A stretch of 18,751 bases of DNA from Bacteroidetes bacterium CG23_combo_of_CG06-09_8_20_14_all_32_9 (GCA_002771395.1 PCSS01000312.1:1-18751), one strand, 5' to 3'; shown: positions 1 through 8,485, counted from the stretch's first letter. Numbers and translations: made by a program. The notes: generated by a model not told the origin, from the letters alone.

Positions 1-64
1 GTTCCTACGGAACTTAATACATGATGTGCATTCTTTATCTATAAACAGTTCATCCCTACGGGAT
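1..64. repeat. two CCTACGG palindromic hairpin units
   Basis: Two short perfect palindromes share the core CCTACGG: gttcctacggaac at 1-13 and atccctacgggat at 52-64. Each has a 5-bp stem around the triplet TAC, and their centres are 51 bp apart. The flanking arms differ but the loop is the same, which looks like compensatory change within a hairpin family. From memory, similar hairpins occur in intergenic DNA of many Bacteroidota and may be REP-like elements. The window starts inside the first unit, so the array may continue to the left. Confidence 0.55.
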
Positions 65-253
65 TTATTCACAAAGAAAAAGTGTAAACATTGAAATGAA
101 AAATGCCCAATTACTTAACTTATTTCCAATTTCTAAGAAAGCTAAATAAAAATTCGCAATACAAAAGTTAATATGTTTTTTTTAAATTAATTGATTTTAT
201 AATTAACTGTAAATCAGAAATTAAGATTTTTAAATCAAAAAAGTTATCAACAA
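65..253. other. AT-rich non-coding leader, nothing recognised
   Basis: This stretch between the hairpin units and the mraZ regulatory region is strongly AT-rich, with long T and A runs around 175-185 and 225-245. It has no plausible coding frame and no RNA gene that I recognise. A small palindrome (gattt-tt-aaatc, 225-236) is probably chance in such biased sequence. The AT-rich run next to the promoter could act as an upstream activating element, but that is inference only. Confidence 0.4.
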
Positions 254-293
254 TGTGGTAAATTGTGGTAAATTTTGGAACAAAGTGGGAAAA
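254..293 (+). promoter_or_regulatory. probable MraZ operator: four 10-bp direct repeats
   Basis: Four consecutive decamers start at 254, 264, 274 and 284: TGTGGTAAAT, TGTGGTAAAT, TTTGGAACAA and AGTGGGAAAA. The TGG triplet falls at 256, 266, 276 and 286, exactly one helical turn apart, so all four cores face the same side of the DNA. MraZ of E. coli is known to bind TGGGN repeats separated by 5 nt (10-bp period) before its own gene. This array sits about 40 bp before mraZ and overlaps the predicted -33 element, as expected for autoregulation. The repeats are seen directly; the binding protein is inferred. Confidence 0.7.
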
Positions 294-308
294 TATTATT
301 TATTTTTG
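274..308 (+). promoter_or_regulatory. dcw operon promoter, Bacteroidota type
   Basis: TATTTTTG at 301-308 matches the Bacteroidota primary-sigma -7 element TAnnTTTG exactly. A TTTG at 274-277, inside the third MraZ repeat, could be the -33 element. The 23-nt spacer is at the long end of the known range. Transcription would start near 315, leaving a leader of about 17 nt before mraZ. Because operator and promoter overlap, a bound MraZ octamer would be expected to block polymerase. The start site itself is not shown by the sequence. Confidence 0.5.
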
Positions 309-331
309 GGCTATAAAATTTCAAAATTACT

Positions 332-802
332 ATGACCACATTTATAGGCGATTATCCTTGTAAAGCCGATTCAAAAGGACGGATAATGCTTCCGTCGGCG
401 TTAAAAAAGCAAATGAAAGGATCCGTTCAGGATAAGTTTGTAGTAAAAAAAGACATCTTCGAAAAGTGTCTTGTGCTTTATCCGTTTGACGAATGGGAAC
501 GCCAGGTTAAAATGCTTCGAAGCAGAATAAATCCTTATAACCGCAACCATAATAAGTTTTTACGTGAATTTTATAAGGGTACGGCAGAAATTATTCTTGA
601 TGCAAATAATAGAATGCTTATTCCACGCAGGCTGATGGAATGGGCTGGAATTTTAACCGGCGATGTTTGGCTGGCAGGACAAGATGGTAGAATTTTAGTG
701 CTGGATAAAGAAAAATATGAGTATGGAAGCATGAATGAAGACGATTTTGCATCACTTGCCGAAAAAATTCTTGGTGGACCTGTAAACAATAACGAAGAAT
801 GA
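332..802 (+). CDS. mraZ: MraZ transcriptional regulator
   Basis: This is the first gene of the cluster, encoding a 156-residue DNA-binding protein of the MraZ/AbrB-like family, close to the usual length. It carries the two expected half-domains, each with the family's DxxxR signature: DSKGR at residues 13-17 followed by IMLP, and DANNR at 90-94 followed by MLIP. In the second the usual glycine is asparagine. MraZ proteins form ring-shaped oligomers that bind tandem repeats and usually repress their own dcw operon; the phased repeats at 254-293 are the obvious target. The start is set by ATG at 332 with the family-typical N-terminus (MTTFIGDYPCKADSKGR). The stop overlaps the ATG of rsmH (ATGA at 799-802), suggesting coupled translation. 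Confidence 0.97.
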   Translation: MTTFIGDYPCKADSKGRIMLPSALKKQMKGSVQDKFVVKKDIFEKCLVLYPFDEWERQVKMLRSRINPYNRNHNKFLREFYKGTAEIILDANNRMLIPRRLMEWAGILTGDVWLAGQDGRILVLDKEKYEYGSMNEDDFASLAEKILGGPVNNNEE

Positions 803-1830
803 CAGAATATACTTTGAACGGGCATAAAATGCGTTTCTTTAACAAGCGGCAGTGGGCAGTAGCAGTAAGCAGGACTGCCAACTGCCAACTGCTGCTGCCA
901 ACTTTAATAAGTAAGTTGTCTCCGATTGTAGCACATCATACTCCCGTTCTTTTACATGAAAGTATTGATGGTTTAAAAATCAATCCCGAAGGAGTTTATG
1001 TTGATTTAACGTTTGGTAGCGGCGGACATTCACAAGAAATTTTTAAAAAATTGAAGGGAGGAAAGTTAATTGCATTTGACCATGACGAGGAAACAAAGCA
1101 AAATTCAATAAACGACAAACGTTTTGTTTTTGTGCATGGAAATTTCAGGTTCTTTAAAAATTTTTTGTTGTATCTGGGTTTTAAAAAAGTTCACGGTGTT
1201 TTAGCCGACCTTGGAGTTTCATCGCATCATTTTGATAAAAAAGAAAGAGGTTTTTCTTTCAGAAGCGATGGTTTATTGGATATGCGAATGAATAAATCGG
1301 CAAAACTAACAGCAGCATATCTTGTAAATAATTTGACACCTGAAAAACTTTCAAAATTGTTTTTTGAATTTGGCGAAATCAGGAATGCCAATCAGGTTGC
1401 ACAATTAATTGTTAAAACCCGAAACGTAAAGCCCATCGAAACCACTTTTGATTTATGCAAAGCTCTTTCACAGGTTACTCCTAAAGTCAATGAACACAAG
1501 TTTCTTGCTAAAGTTTTTCAGGCTTTAAGGATTGAGGTAAATGCTGAAATAGAGGCACTTAAAGAAATGCTTACACTAACTCCCGAAATGATTTTACCCG
1601 GAGGCAGATTAGTAATTATAACATATCACTCGCTCGAAGACAGGCTTGTAAAGAATTTTATGCGTTCAGGAAATTTTGAGGGAAAAGTTGAGAGTGATGT
1701 GTTTGGAAATATTCATGGTGTGCCATTTAAAGTTGTTAATAATAAGGTGATTGTTCCAAACGAAAATGAAATAAATAATAATTCAAGAGCAAGAAGCGCA
1801 AAACTTAGAATAGCCGAAAGAAATGATTGA
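799..1830 (+). CDS. rsmH: 16S rRNA (cytosine1402-N4)-methyltransferase RsmH
   Basis: RsmH (MraW) transfers a methyl group from S-adenosylmethionine to N4 of C1402 in the 16S rRNA decoding centre. The family pattern is complete: HTPVLLHES (residues 47-55), the SAM-binding VDLTFGSGGHS (68-78), ADLGVSSHHFD (136-146), GFSFRSDGLLDMRM (151-164), QALRIEVNAE (241-250) and YHSLEDRLVK (276-285). The reading frame is 343 residues, but homologues begin only a few residues before HTPVLL, so about 44 residues are extra. That extension is partly encoded by a GC-rich inverted repeat (848-903). The ATG at 799 overlaps the mraZ stop in the coupled ATGA arrangement and is preferred. ATG at 829 or TTG at 916 would give shorter proteins, the latter with a family-like N-terminus. 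Confidence 0.93.
   Translation: MTEYTLNGHKMRFFNKRQWAVAVSRTANCQLLLPTLISKLSPIVAHHTPVLLHESIDGLKINPEGVYVDLTFGSGGHSQEIFKKLKGGKLIAFDHDEETKQNSINDKRFVFVHGNFRFFKNFLLYLGFKKVHGVLADLGVSSHHFDKKERGFSFRSDGLLDMRMNKSAKLTAAYLVNNLTPEKLSKLFFEFGEIRNANQVAQLIVKTRNVKPIETTFDLCKALSQVTPKVNEHKFLAKVFQALRIEVNAEIEALKEMLTLTPEMILPGGRLVIITYHSLEDRLVKNFMRSGNFEGKVESDVFGNIHGVPFKVVNNKVIVPNENEINNNSRARSAKLRIAERND
848..903. repeat. GC-rich inverted repeat inside the 5' end of rsmH
   Basis: GGCAGTGGGCAGT (848-860) pairs with ACTGCCAACTGCC (874-886) at 12 of 13 positions around a 13-nt loop. Further copies of the same word (AGCAGT at 861-866, and ACTGCTGCTGCCAACT at 888-903) follow. The segment is much richer in G and C than its surroundings. 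It lies within the open rsmH frame and encodes an Arg-Gln-Trp-Ala-Val-rich and Asn-Cys-Gln-Leu-rich stretch (about residues 17-35) absent from typical RsmH. Such GCAGT/ACTGC patches usually occur between genes in Bacteroidota (recollection, not checked). Confidence 0.75.
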
Positions 1831-2239
1831 AGAAAAAGAAAATATTGAAAATAATAAGGAAACGGAAGTTCCGAAAAGTTTCGAAAATTCTGAAAAATCG
1901 GAAAATAAAAAAACTCGTCCAAATACGGTAAGAGCATTTTTAGATGGTACTTTATTTACACGTGAAATAATTATTAAACAATTTCCATTCGTGCTATTTC
2001 TTACACTAATTGCAGTCGCCTTTATTGCAAATCGTTACGGTGCTGAAAAAATTATAAGAGATACTCAGATTATTAAAAATGAACTAAAAGAATTACGAGC
2101 CGAGCAAATATCGGTAACATCTGAACTAATGCAGATTAGTCGTCAAAGTGAAGTTGCTAAATTAGTAATTAAATATCAGTTAGGACTTTCCGAATCTGTT
2201 GAACCGCCAAAAATAATTGTTGTAAAAGATAAAAAGTAA
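1823..2239 (+). CDS. ftsL: FtsL-like bitopic cell-division protein
   Basis: The 138-residue protein has the architecture of FtsL. A charged cytoplasmic tail rich in Glu, Asn and Lys (residues 1-45) precedes one transmembrane helix (about 54-69). A helical, coiled-coil-prone periplasmic segment follows (about 74-112, with heptad-like Leu/Ile spacing around ELKELRAEQISVTSEL). FtsL in other bacteria pairs with FtsB and links FtsQ to the FtsW-FtsI synthase. Sequence identity in this family is very low, so the call rests on architecture and on position between rsmH and ftsI, where ftsL always sits. It overlaps rsmH by 8 nt and ends 1 nt before ftsI, so translation is probably coupled. No separate FtsB gene is in the window. 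Confidence 0.82.
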   Translation: MIEEKENIENNKETEVPKSFENSEKSENKKTRPNTVRAFLDGTLFTREIIIKQFPFVLFLTLIAVAFIANRYGAEKIIRDTQIIKNELKELRAEQISVTSELMQISRQSEVAKLVIKYQLGLSESVEPPKIIVVKDKK

Positions 2240-2240
2240 A

Positions 2241-4400
2241 ATGGCAAAACTGCGCAAAGACATATTATGGCGAATGGCGTTACTATATATTTTAATGGTA
2301 GGTTTCGCTGTTATAATATTGGGAAAAATTTTGTATATACAAGTAGTTGAGGGCAATAAATGGAAATCAAAAGCTAATGAACTAACTCAAAAAGATATCA
2401 TTATAGAACCAATGCGTGGCGAAATTTATTCCGATAAAGGAAAAGTTCTTGCCAGTTCGTTACCTTTTTACGAAATCAGATTCGACTCAAAAGCCGAAGG
2501 ACTAGACAAAAATATTTATAAATCAAATGTTGATGCATTGGCAAATTGCCTTGCAAATCTTTTTGCCGATAAACCTGCTAACGAATACAAAGCTGCTCTT
2601 TACCTGGGATGGCAAACCGGGAGTCGTTTTCAGCTTATAAAACGCAGGGTTACGTATTCACAACTTAAAAAAATGGAAAATTTCCCAATGTTCAAAATGG
2701 GAAGAAACAAAAGTGGTTTCATTGTTATACAAACCAACAGACGTGCAAAACCATTTGGGATACTCGCTGAACGAACCATCGGGTATGTTACTAAAGAAAG
2801 AGTTGTGGTTGGAATCGAAGGCGCCTTCGATAAGTATTTACGCGGAAAACAAGGTTTAGAATTAATGCAAAAATTAGCCGGAAACGTATGGATGCCCGTA
2901 AATAACGGCAATCAGGTTGAACCTAAGGATGGTTACGATGTGTTTACAACTATTGATATAAACTTGCAGGATGTAGCACAAAACGCTCTTTTAAAACAAC
3001 TTGTTAAAAATAATGCACATCATGGTTGTGTGGTTTTAATGGAGGTAGAAACCGGTAATATTAAAGCTATTGCAAATCTTGAGCGTTACACAAATAAAAC
3101 TGATGATGTTATTGCAAATCCTGGACACAAATCCAACGAAATAAGTTATGTTGAAAATTACAATTATGCAATTGGCGAGAGTAACGAACCCGGCTCGGTT
3201 TTTAAACTTATTTCAATGTTAGTTGCTCTTGATGAGGGAGTTATAGATATTAACGATACAGTAAATACAGGTAATGGGGTTACTACATATTACGGTATTA
3301 AAATGAAAGATGCTCACAGGGGAGGCTTAGGGAAAATAACGGTTAAAGAGGTCTTTTCACATTCTTCAAATGTAGGTGTATCAAAAATTATTACTAATTA
3401 TTTTAGCGACAACCCGCACCGTTTTGTTGATAGAATTTACAAATTAAAACTTAACGAAAAACTCGGTCTCGATATTAAAGGTGAGGGGATACCTTTAGTA
3501 AAAGACCCGTCAGATTCATCATGGTCGGGAATTACACTACCATGGATGTCAATTGGGTATGAAGTAAAACTTACACCGCTTCAGATTTTAACAGTTTACA
3601 ATGCAGTAGCAAACAACGGCAGAATGGTAAAACCAAGACTTGTAAAAGAACTAAAATTTCATGGTGAAATTATCAAAGAATATCCCACAGATGTAATTGT
3701 TTCATCAATTTGTTCAAATGAAACGCTAAAAAAACTGAAAATTATGCTCGAAAGCGTTGTAGAAGAAGGAACAGCAAGAAACTTAAAAGGTGCCATATAT
3801 AAAATAGCTGGAAAAACAGGAACAGCTCTAATTGCAAACACAAGTCACGGTTACTCTGATAAAAACTTTAAAAAAACCTATCAGGCTTCGTTTGTAGGGT
3901 ATTTTCCTTCCGATAACCCTAAATATAGTTGCATTGTTGTGGTTAGTTCTCCGTCAAACTCGATTTATTATGGAAATGTTGTTGCAGGCCCTATTTTTAA
4001 AGAAATTGCCGATAAAGTTTATGCAACAAGTATTGATATTCACAAACCTCTGAATATTGCACCCGCTTTGGCTGGAAATATTCCTGTTGCAAAAAGCGGA
4101 AATAAAAAAGATATCGAAAATATTTGTAAATCAATTGATATCCCAATTAAAACTACTTCAATTACATCCGATTGGGTTTCTATTTCGCAAAACCAAAAAA
4201 GTATATCGCTGCATAACATTAACATTAATCCAAAACAGGTTCCCGATGTTGTTGGTATGGGTTTGCGCGATGCTTTGTTTTTATTAGAAAACTGTGGTTT
4301 ACAAGTAAAACCAATAGGAAAAGGCATGGTAAAATCACAATCTATTCCGGCAGGAACAAAAACTACAAACGAGCAAATAATTTTTATAGAATTAGGATAA
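2241..4400 (+). CDS. ftsI: septal penicillin-binding protein 3 (FtsI) with a C-terminal PASTA domain
   Basis: This class B penicillin-binding protein is the transpeptidase that cross-links septal peptidoglycan. One N-terminal membrane anchor (about residues 12-32) is followed by the dimerisation/pedestal domain, which includes the family's RGEIYSDKGKVLA (59-71). The transpeptidase domain has all three catalytic motifs: SVFK (active Ser319, Lys322), SSN (375-377) and KTGT (525-528). A single PASTA domain closes the protein (about 665-719, beginning QVPDVVGMGLRDAL). At 719 residues it is longer than E. coli FtsI (588), the excess being mainly the linker and PASTA domain, as is common in Bacteroidota. 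It starts 1 nt after ftsL. FtsW, its glycosyltransferase partner, is encoded four genes downstream. Confidence 0.96.
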   Translation: MAKLRKDILWRMALLYILMVGFAVIILGKILYIQVVEGNKWKSKANELTQKDIIIEPMRGEIYSDKGKVLASSLPFYEIRFDSKAEGLDKNIYKSNVDALANCLANLFADKPANEYKAALYLGWQTGSRFQLIKRRVTYSQLKKMENFPMFKMGRNKSGFIVIQTNRRAKPFGILAERTIGYVTKERVVVGIEGAFDKYLRGKQGLELMQKLAGNVWMPVNNGNQVEPKDGYDVFTTIDINLQDVAQNALLKQLVKNNAHHGCVVLMEVETGNIKAIANLERYTNKTDDVIANPGHKSNEISYVENYNYAIGESNEPGSVFKLISMLVALDEGVIDINDTVNTGNGVTTYYGIKMKDAHRGGLGKITVKEVFSHSSNVGVSKIITNYFSDNPHRFVDRIYKLKLNEKLGLDIKGEGIPLVKDPSDSSWSGITLPWMSIGYEVKLTPLQILTVYNAVANNGRMVKPRLVKELKFHGEIIKEYPTDVIVSSICSNETLKKLKIMLESVVEEGTARNLKGAIYKIAGKTGTALIANTSHGYSDKNFKKTYQASFVGYFPSDNPKYSCIVVVSSPSNSIYYGNVVAGPIFKEIADKVYATSIDIHKPLNIAPALAGNIPVAKSGNKKDIENICKSIDIPIKTTSITSDWVSISQNQKSISLHNININPKQVPDVVGMGLRDALFLLENCGLQVKPIGKGMVKSQSIPAGTKTTNEQIIFIELG

Positions 4401-4401
4401 A

Positions 4402-5859
4402 GTGAGAAAGTTATCTGAAATATTACATGGTATTCCGGTTATCAAAATTGCAGGCAATTATGATGTCCCTGTTTATAAATTGTATATTGATTCACGTCTT
4501 GTAACAAAGAACTCAATCTTTGTAGCGCTTCGTGGAACCCAGGTTGACGGGCATAATTTTATAAACGAAGTAATAAAAAAGGGAGCTAAAGCAATTATTT
4601 GTGAAAAAATTCCATCAGAAATTAAATGCGATATTACTTATGTTCAGGTTGATAACACAGCTTTGCAGGTTGGTCATATTGCCGATTCATATTACAACCA
4701 TCCTTCATCAAAATTAAAAGTTGTTGGCATTACCGGCACAAATGGAAAAACCACCATTGCTACTCTGCTTTATAATTTATTCAGAAGAATGGGCAGTCGC
4801 TCAGGACTTATTTCTACAGTTGTAAATTATGTTGATTCAAAATCGTATTACAGCACACATACTACCCCCGATGCCATTCAAATTAACAAATTGCTCAATA
4901 AAATGGTTGAAGCTAATTGTAAATATTGTTTTATGGAAGTAAGCTCGCATGCCATTGTTCAGCACAGAATTAACGGGATTAACTTTGCCAGCGGGGTTTT
5001 TACCAACATTACGCACGACCATCTCGATTATCATAAAACCTTTAATGAATATCTTGCTGCCAAAAAGAAATTTTTCGACGATTTGCCAAAAACATCTTTT
5101 GTGCTTATAAATTCCGATGATAAAAACGGGAATGTTATAACACAGAACACAAAAGCGGCAATAAGTACATACTCGCTTAAAACACCTGCCGATTTTAATG
5201 CTTTAATTAAGGAAAGCCATATTAATGGGATGTTACTTAAAATAAACAATACCGAAATGTGGACGCGCTTAATCGGAAAATTTAATGCAAGCAATATTCT
5301 TGCAATATACTCAACTGCTATTTTGCTTGGCGCCAATAAAGAAAAAATAATGCCCGAATTAAGCGATTTAAATGCAGTTGATGGTCGTTTCGAATATTTT
5401 ACATCGCCAAATGGATATACAGTTATTGTAGATTATGCCCATACACCCGACGCTCTTTTAAATGTTTTGCAAACTATTAAACAATTAGTAAAAAACAATG
5501 GTCAAATTATTACAGTAGTAGGATCCGGTGGAAACCGCGATAAAACAAAGCGACCAATAATGGCTAAAGTAAGTGCAGAACTTAGCAATAAGGTAATTCT
5601 TACTTCCGATAATCCGCGTAACGAATTGCCCGAAAACATTATTGCCGGTATGAAACAGGGGCTTGATGCTGAATTATCAAAAAAAGTGCTTACAATTATT
5701 GACCGTCGCGAGGCAATTCGTACTGCATGTCAATTTGCAACTAAAGATGATATGATTTTGATTGCCGGAAAAGGACACGAAACCTATCAGGAAGTAAACG
5801 GTGTTAAAACTCATTTTGACGACAGAGAAATAGTAAAAAAAATATTGTTAGATGGCTAA
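4402..5859 (+). CDS. murE: UDP-MurNAc-tripeptide synthetase MurE (meso-DAP type)
   Basis: MurE adds the third amino acid to UDP-MurNAc-L-Ala-D-Glu in the cytoplasm, using ATP. The 485-residue protein has the Mur-ligase order: N-terminal UDP-substrate domain (1-105), central ATPase with P-loop TGTNGKTT (111-118) and HDHLDYH (205-211), and a C-terminal domain with GGNRDKTKRP (376-385). DNPR at 403-406 is the motif associated with meso-diaminopimelate rather than lysine, so a DAP-type wall is predicted. The Lys in the AAKKKFF stretch (about 219-225) is the candidate carbamylated residue. The start is GTG at 4402, 1 nt after the ftsI stop; no ATG lies near the conserved N-terminus. The stop is part of an 8-bp tandem repeat. 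Confidence 0.96.
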   Translation: MRKLSEILHGIPVIKIAGNYDVPVYKLYIDSRLVTKNSIFVALRGTQVDGHNFINEVIKKGAKAIICEKIPSEIKCDITYVQVDNTALQVGHIADSYYNHPSSKLKVVGITGTNGKTTIATLLYNLFRRMGSRSGLISTVVNYVDSKSYYSTHTTPDAIQINKLLNKMVEANCKYCFMEVSSHAIVQHRINGINFASGVFTNITHDHLDYHKTFNEYLAAKKKFFDDLPKTSFVLINSDDKNGNVITQNTKAAISTYSLKTPADFNALIKESHINGMLLKINNTEMWTRLIGKFNASNILAIYSTAILLGANKEKIMPELSDLNAVDGRFEYFTSPNGYTVIVDYAHTPDALLNVLQTIKQLVKNNGQIITVVGSGGNRDKTKRPIMAKVSAELSNKVILTSDNPRNELPENIIAGMKQGLDAELSKKVLTIIDRREAIRTACQFATKDDMILIAGKGHETYQEVNGVKTHFDDREIVKKILLDG

Positions 5860-5872
5860 ATTGTTAAATTGT
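5857..5872. repeat. tandem octamer TAAATTGT covering the murE stop
   Basis: TAAATTGT occurs twice in direct tandem (5857-5864 and 5865-5872), followed by a partial third copy. The murE stop codon TAA is the first three bases of copy one. The 24-nt murE-mraY gap, the largest in the operon, consists mostly of this repeat. It probably arose by slippage and shows no regulatory motif. Confidence 0.6.
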
Positions 5873-5883
5873 TATAATAGTAT

Positions 5884-7137
5884 ATGTTTTATTACTTGTT
5901 TTCATATCTTGATAAATTAAATTTTCCCGGAGCCGGTGTATTTCATTATATTTCGTTTAGGTCGGCAATGGCTCTAATTACATCGCTTATTATTTCTTTG
6001 CTTTTCGGTAAAAAAATTATTTCCTTCCTTCAGAAAAAACAAATTGGCGAAACAGTTCGCGACCTTGGGCTCGAAGGTCAGATTCAAAAACAGGGAACAC
6101 CCACCATGGGCGGAATTATTATTCTTGCTTCTATTATTATACCGACATTACTTTTTGCCAAACTTCATAATATTTATATAATTATTCTGTTTGTTACAAC
6201 CGTTTGGTTAGGTTTTATGGGATTCATAGATGATTATATAAAAGTTTTTAAACATAACAAACAAGGGCTAAAAGGTAAATCTAAAATTTTAGGACAGGTT
6301 AGTCTTGGATTAATTGTCGGGTTTACCATATATTATAGCGGCAACATTGTAATTCGTGAAAAAGCACGAAAAGAAATAGTTGAACCTGCGTCTGAAATTT
6401 CTAAAACAACAAAAACTTTCGAAAGTCGTGCTGTATATATGTCAGAAGATGTAAAATCGACAAAAACCACAATCCCGTTTATTAAAAATAACGAATTTGA
6501 TTACGAATATTTTTTATTTTTTTTAAACAAGGCAGCTCGCAAAAAATGGGTTTTGGGAATATTTGTTTTAGTTGTAATATTTATTATAACTGCGGTATCA
6601 AACGGTGCTAACATGACCGATGGACTTGATGGATTAGTAACCGGAGTTTCTGCAGTAAATGGTACTACACTTGGTATTCTGGCTTATGTTTCGGGCAACA
6701 TCATTTTTGCCGATTACCTTAATATAATGTATATTCCTTATTCCGGTGAAATGGTGGTTTATGCCAGCGCATTCATTGGCGCTACGGTTGGGTTTATGTG
6801 GTACAACTCTTTTCCAGCGCAGGTTTTTATGGGCGATACAGGAAGTCTTGCCATTGGTGGCATTATAGCAGTTTTTGCAATTCTTATCAGAAAAGAAATT
6901 TTGTTACCAATACTGTGCGGAATTTTTCTTGTCGAAAATCTTTCTGTAATGCTTCAGGTTACTTATTTTAAGTTTACCCGACGTAAGTTTGGCGAAGGAC
7001 AAAGGTTGTTTAAAATGGCTCCGTTACATCATCATTATCAAAAAAAAGGATATGTAGAACCAAAAATTGTAACACGATTCTGGATTATTGCTATAATGTT
7101 AGCAGTAATAACAATAGTAACATTGAAATTAAGATAA
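5884..7137 (+). CDS. mraY: phospho-MurNAc-pentapeptide transferase MraY
   Basis: MraY is the polytopic membrane enzyme that moves phospho-MurNAc-pentapeptide from UDP onto undecaprenyl phosphate, giving lipid I. Family motifs are intact: PTMGGIIIL (73-81), the Asp-Asp pair in GFIDDYIKV (113-121), [12 protein letters not shown] (240-251), [12 protein letters not shown] (315-326) and [10 protein letters not shown] (380-389). About ten hydrophobic helices can be counted. At 417 residues it is longer than E. coli MraY (360). The excess is a polar segment at about 153-222, rich in Lys, Glu and Thr, between two helices ahead of the NMTDGLDGL loop; long versions are usual in Bacteroidota. ATG at 5884 gives the expected N-terminus. 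murD begins immediately after its stop with no gap. Confidence 0.96.
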   Translation: MFYYLFSYLDKLNFPGAGVFHYISFRSAMALITSLIISLLFGKKIISFLQKKQIGETVRDLGLEGQIQKQGTPTMGGIIILASIIIPTLLFAKLHNIYIIILFVTTVWLGFMGFIDDYIKVFKHNKQGLKGKSKILGQVSLGLIVGFTIYYSGNIVIREKARKEIVEPASEISKTTKTFESRAVYMSEDVKSTKTTIPFIKNNEFDYEYFLFFLNKAARKKWVLGIFVLVVIFIITAVSNGANMTDGLDGLVTGVSAVNGTTLGILAYVSGNIIFADYLNIMYIPYSGEMVVYASAFIGATVGFMWYNSFPAQVFMGDTGSLAIGGIIAVFAILIRKEILLPILCGIFLVENLSVMLQVTYFKFTRRKFGEGQRLFKMAPLHHHYQKKGYVEPKIVTRFWIIAIMLAVITIVTLKLR

Positions 7138-8475
7138 GTGAAAGAATTTATTGCCATATTAGGAGCAGGTGAAAGCGGAATTGGGTCGGCAGTGCTGGCA
7201 CTAATGAAAGGCTTTAACATTTTTATTAGCGACAACGGCCGTGTTAAACCAAAATACCGTGAACTTATTAATAAATACAATCTTCCTTATGAAGAAGGTA
7301 AACATTCTTTTAATAAAATCTTAAATGCTTCCGAAATAATAAAGAGCCCTGGAATTTCCGAAGAAACTGAAATTATGAAACTTGTTCGCCAAAAAGGAAT
7401 ACCCGTTATATCCGACATTGAATTTGCCTGGCGATATACAAATGCCAGAACAATTTGCATTACCGGCAGTAATGGTAAAACAACTACTGCACTTTTATTA
7501 TATCATATTCTTAAAAAAGCCGGTTTAAATGTAGGTGTTGCAGGAAATGTAGGTACAAGTTTCGCCTTAGAGGTTGCCGAAAAAAAAACCGAATATTTTG
7601 TGCTCGAACTTAGTGGTTTTCAACTCGACGAGATGTATAAGTTTAAAGCTGATATCGCAATTTTATTAAACATAACTCCAGATCATTTGGATAGATACAA
7701 CCACAAATTTCAAAATTACATTGACAGCAAATTTCGCATTACGCAAAACCAGGGAGTTAACGATGTACTTATTTATTGCCTGGACGATGAAGTGATTAAA
7801 AAAGAAATAGAAAAGAGAAATCTGACTTCACAACTTATTCCTTTTTCTATCAGTCAAAAAGTTGAAAATGGAGGATATGTACATAAAAATGAATTTAATA
7901 TTAATCTGAATAATACCCCTTTTAACATGTCAATACAGGAATTAGCCTTACAAGGTAAGCATAACCAGTACAATTCGCTTGCAGCCGGAATTGCAGCGCA
8001 CTGGTTAAAAATTCGTAAAGATGTTATTCGCCAGTGTCTCATGGACTTTAAGGCGGTGGAACATCGTTTGGAAAAAGTGTTGAAAGTGCATGGAATTGAA
8101 TTTATTAATGACTCAAAAGCAACTAACGTAAATTCAACATGGTATGCACTCGAAAGCATGAAACATCCTGTTGTGTGGATTGTTGGCGGAGTTGATAAAG
8201 GCAATGATTATAGCAAACTTTATGATTTAGTAAAGTCAAAAGTAAAAGCCATTGTTTGTCTTGGAACCGATAATTCAGAAATTCTGAAAGCGTTTAAAGA
8301 AATAGATGTTCCTAAGGTTGAAGTAAAAACAATGACCGATGCCATTAAGACTTCGTACTATCTTGCAAAAAATGGCGACATCGTTTTGTTATCGCCTGCA
8401 TGTGCAAGTTTCGATTTATTTGAAAACTATGAAGACCGCGGTAAACAATTTAAAAGAGCGGTAAGAGATTTATAA
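7138..8475 (+). CDS. murD: UDP-MurNAc-L-alanine:D-glutamate ligase MurD
   Basis: MurD adds D-glutamate to UDP-MurNAc-L-alanine, the second step of the peptide stem. The 445-residue protein shows an N-terminal Rossmann-like domain opening AILGAGESGIG (6-16), P-loop TGSNGKTTT (109-117), NITPDHLDRY (178-187) with the nearby carbamylation candidate Lys198, HNQYN (275-279), NDSKATN (324-330) and SPACASFD (419-426). These together separate MurD from MurC, MurE and MurF. The start is GTG at 7138, directly abutting the mraY TAA, and gives an N-terminus that begins right at the first strand; no ATG competes. It is followed by ftsW after 10 nt. Confidence 0.96.
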   Translation: MKEFIAILGAGESGIGSAVLALMKGFNIFISDNGRVKPKYRELINKYNLPYEEGKHSFNKILNASEIIKSPGISEETEIMKLVRQKGIPVISDIEFAWRYTNARTICITGSNGKTTTALLLYHILKKAGLNVGVAGNVGTSFALEVAEKKTEYFVLELSGFQLDEMYKFKADIAILLNITPDHLDRYNHKFQNYIDSKFRITQNQGVNDVLIYCLDDEVIKKEIEKRNLTSQLIPFSISQKVENGGYVHKNEFNINLNNTPFNMSIQELALQGKHNQYNSLAAGIAAHWLKIRKDVIRQCLMDFKAVEHRLEKVLKVHGIEFINDSKATNVNSTWYALESMKHPVVWIVGGVDKGNDYSKLYDLVKSKVKAIVCLGTDNSEILKAFKEIDVPKVEVKTMTDAIKTSYYLAKNGDIVLLSPACASFDLFENYEDRGKQFKRAVRDL

Positions 8476-8485
8476 TATTGAACAG

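Noticed and set aside
1..64. Repeat units as a possible CRISPR array
   Set aside because: Only two units, non-identical, each about 13 nt and palindromic, with no equal-length spacers and no cas genes.
244..252. TTATCAACA resembling a DnaA box (TTATNCACA)
   Set aside because: It is a single copy with a mismatch at a key position, no cluster of boxes and no dnaA or dnaN nearby, so an origin is not supported.
6340..6550. Polar insertion in MraY as a possible domain insertion or fusion
   Set aside because: The segment is about 70 residues, keeps the frame between two helices, and long MraY proteins of about 410-420 residues are usual in Bacteroidota, so it is a lineage feature.
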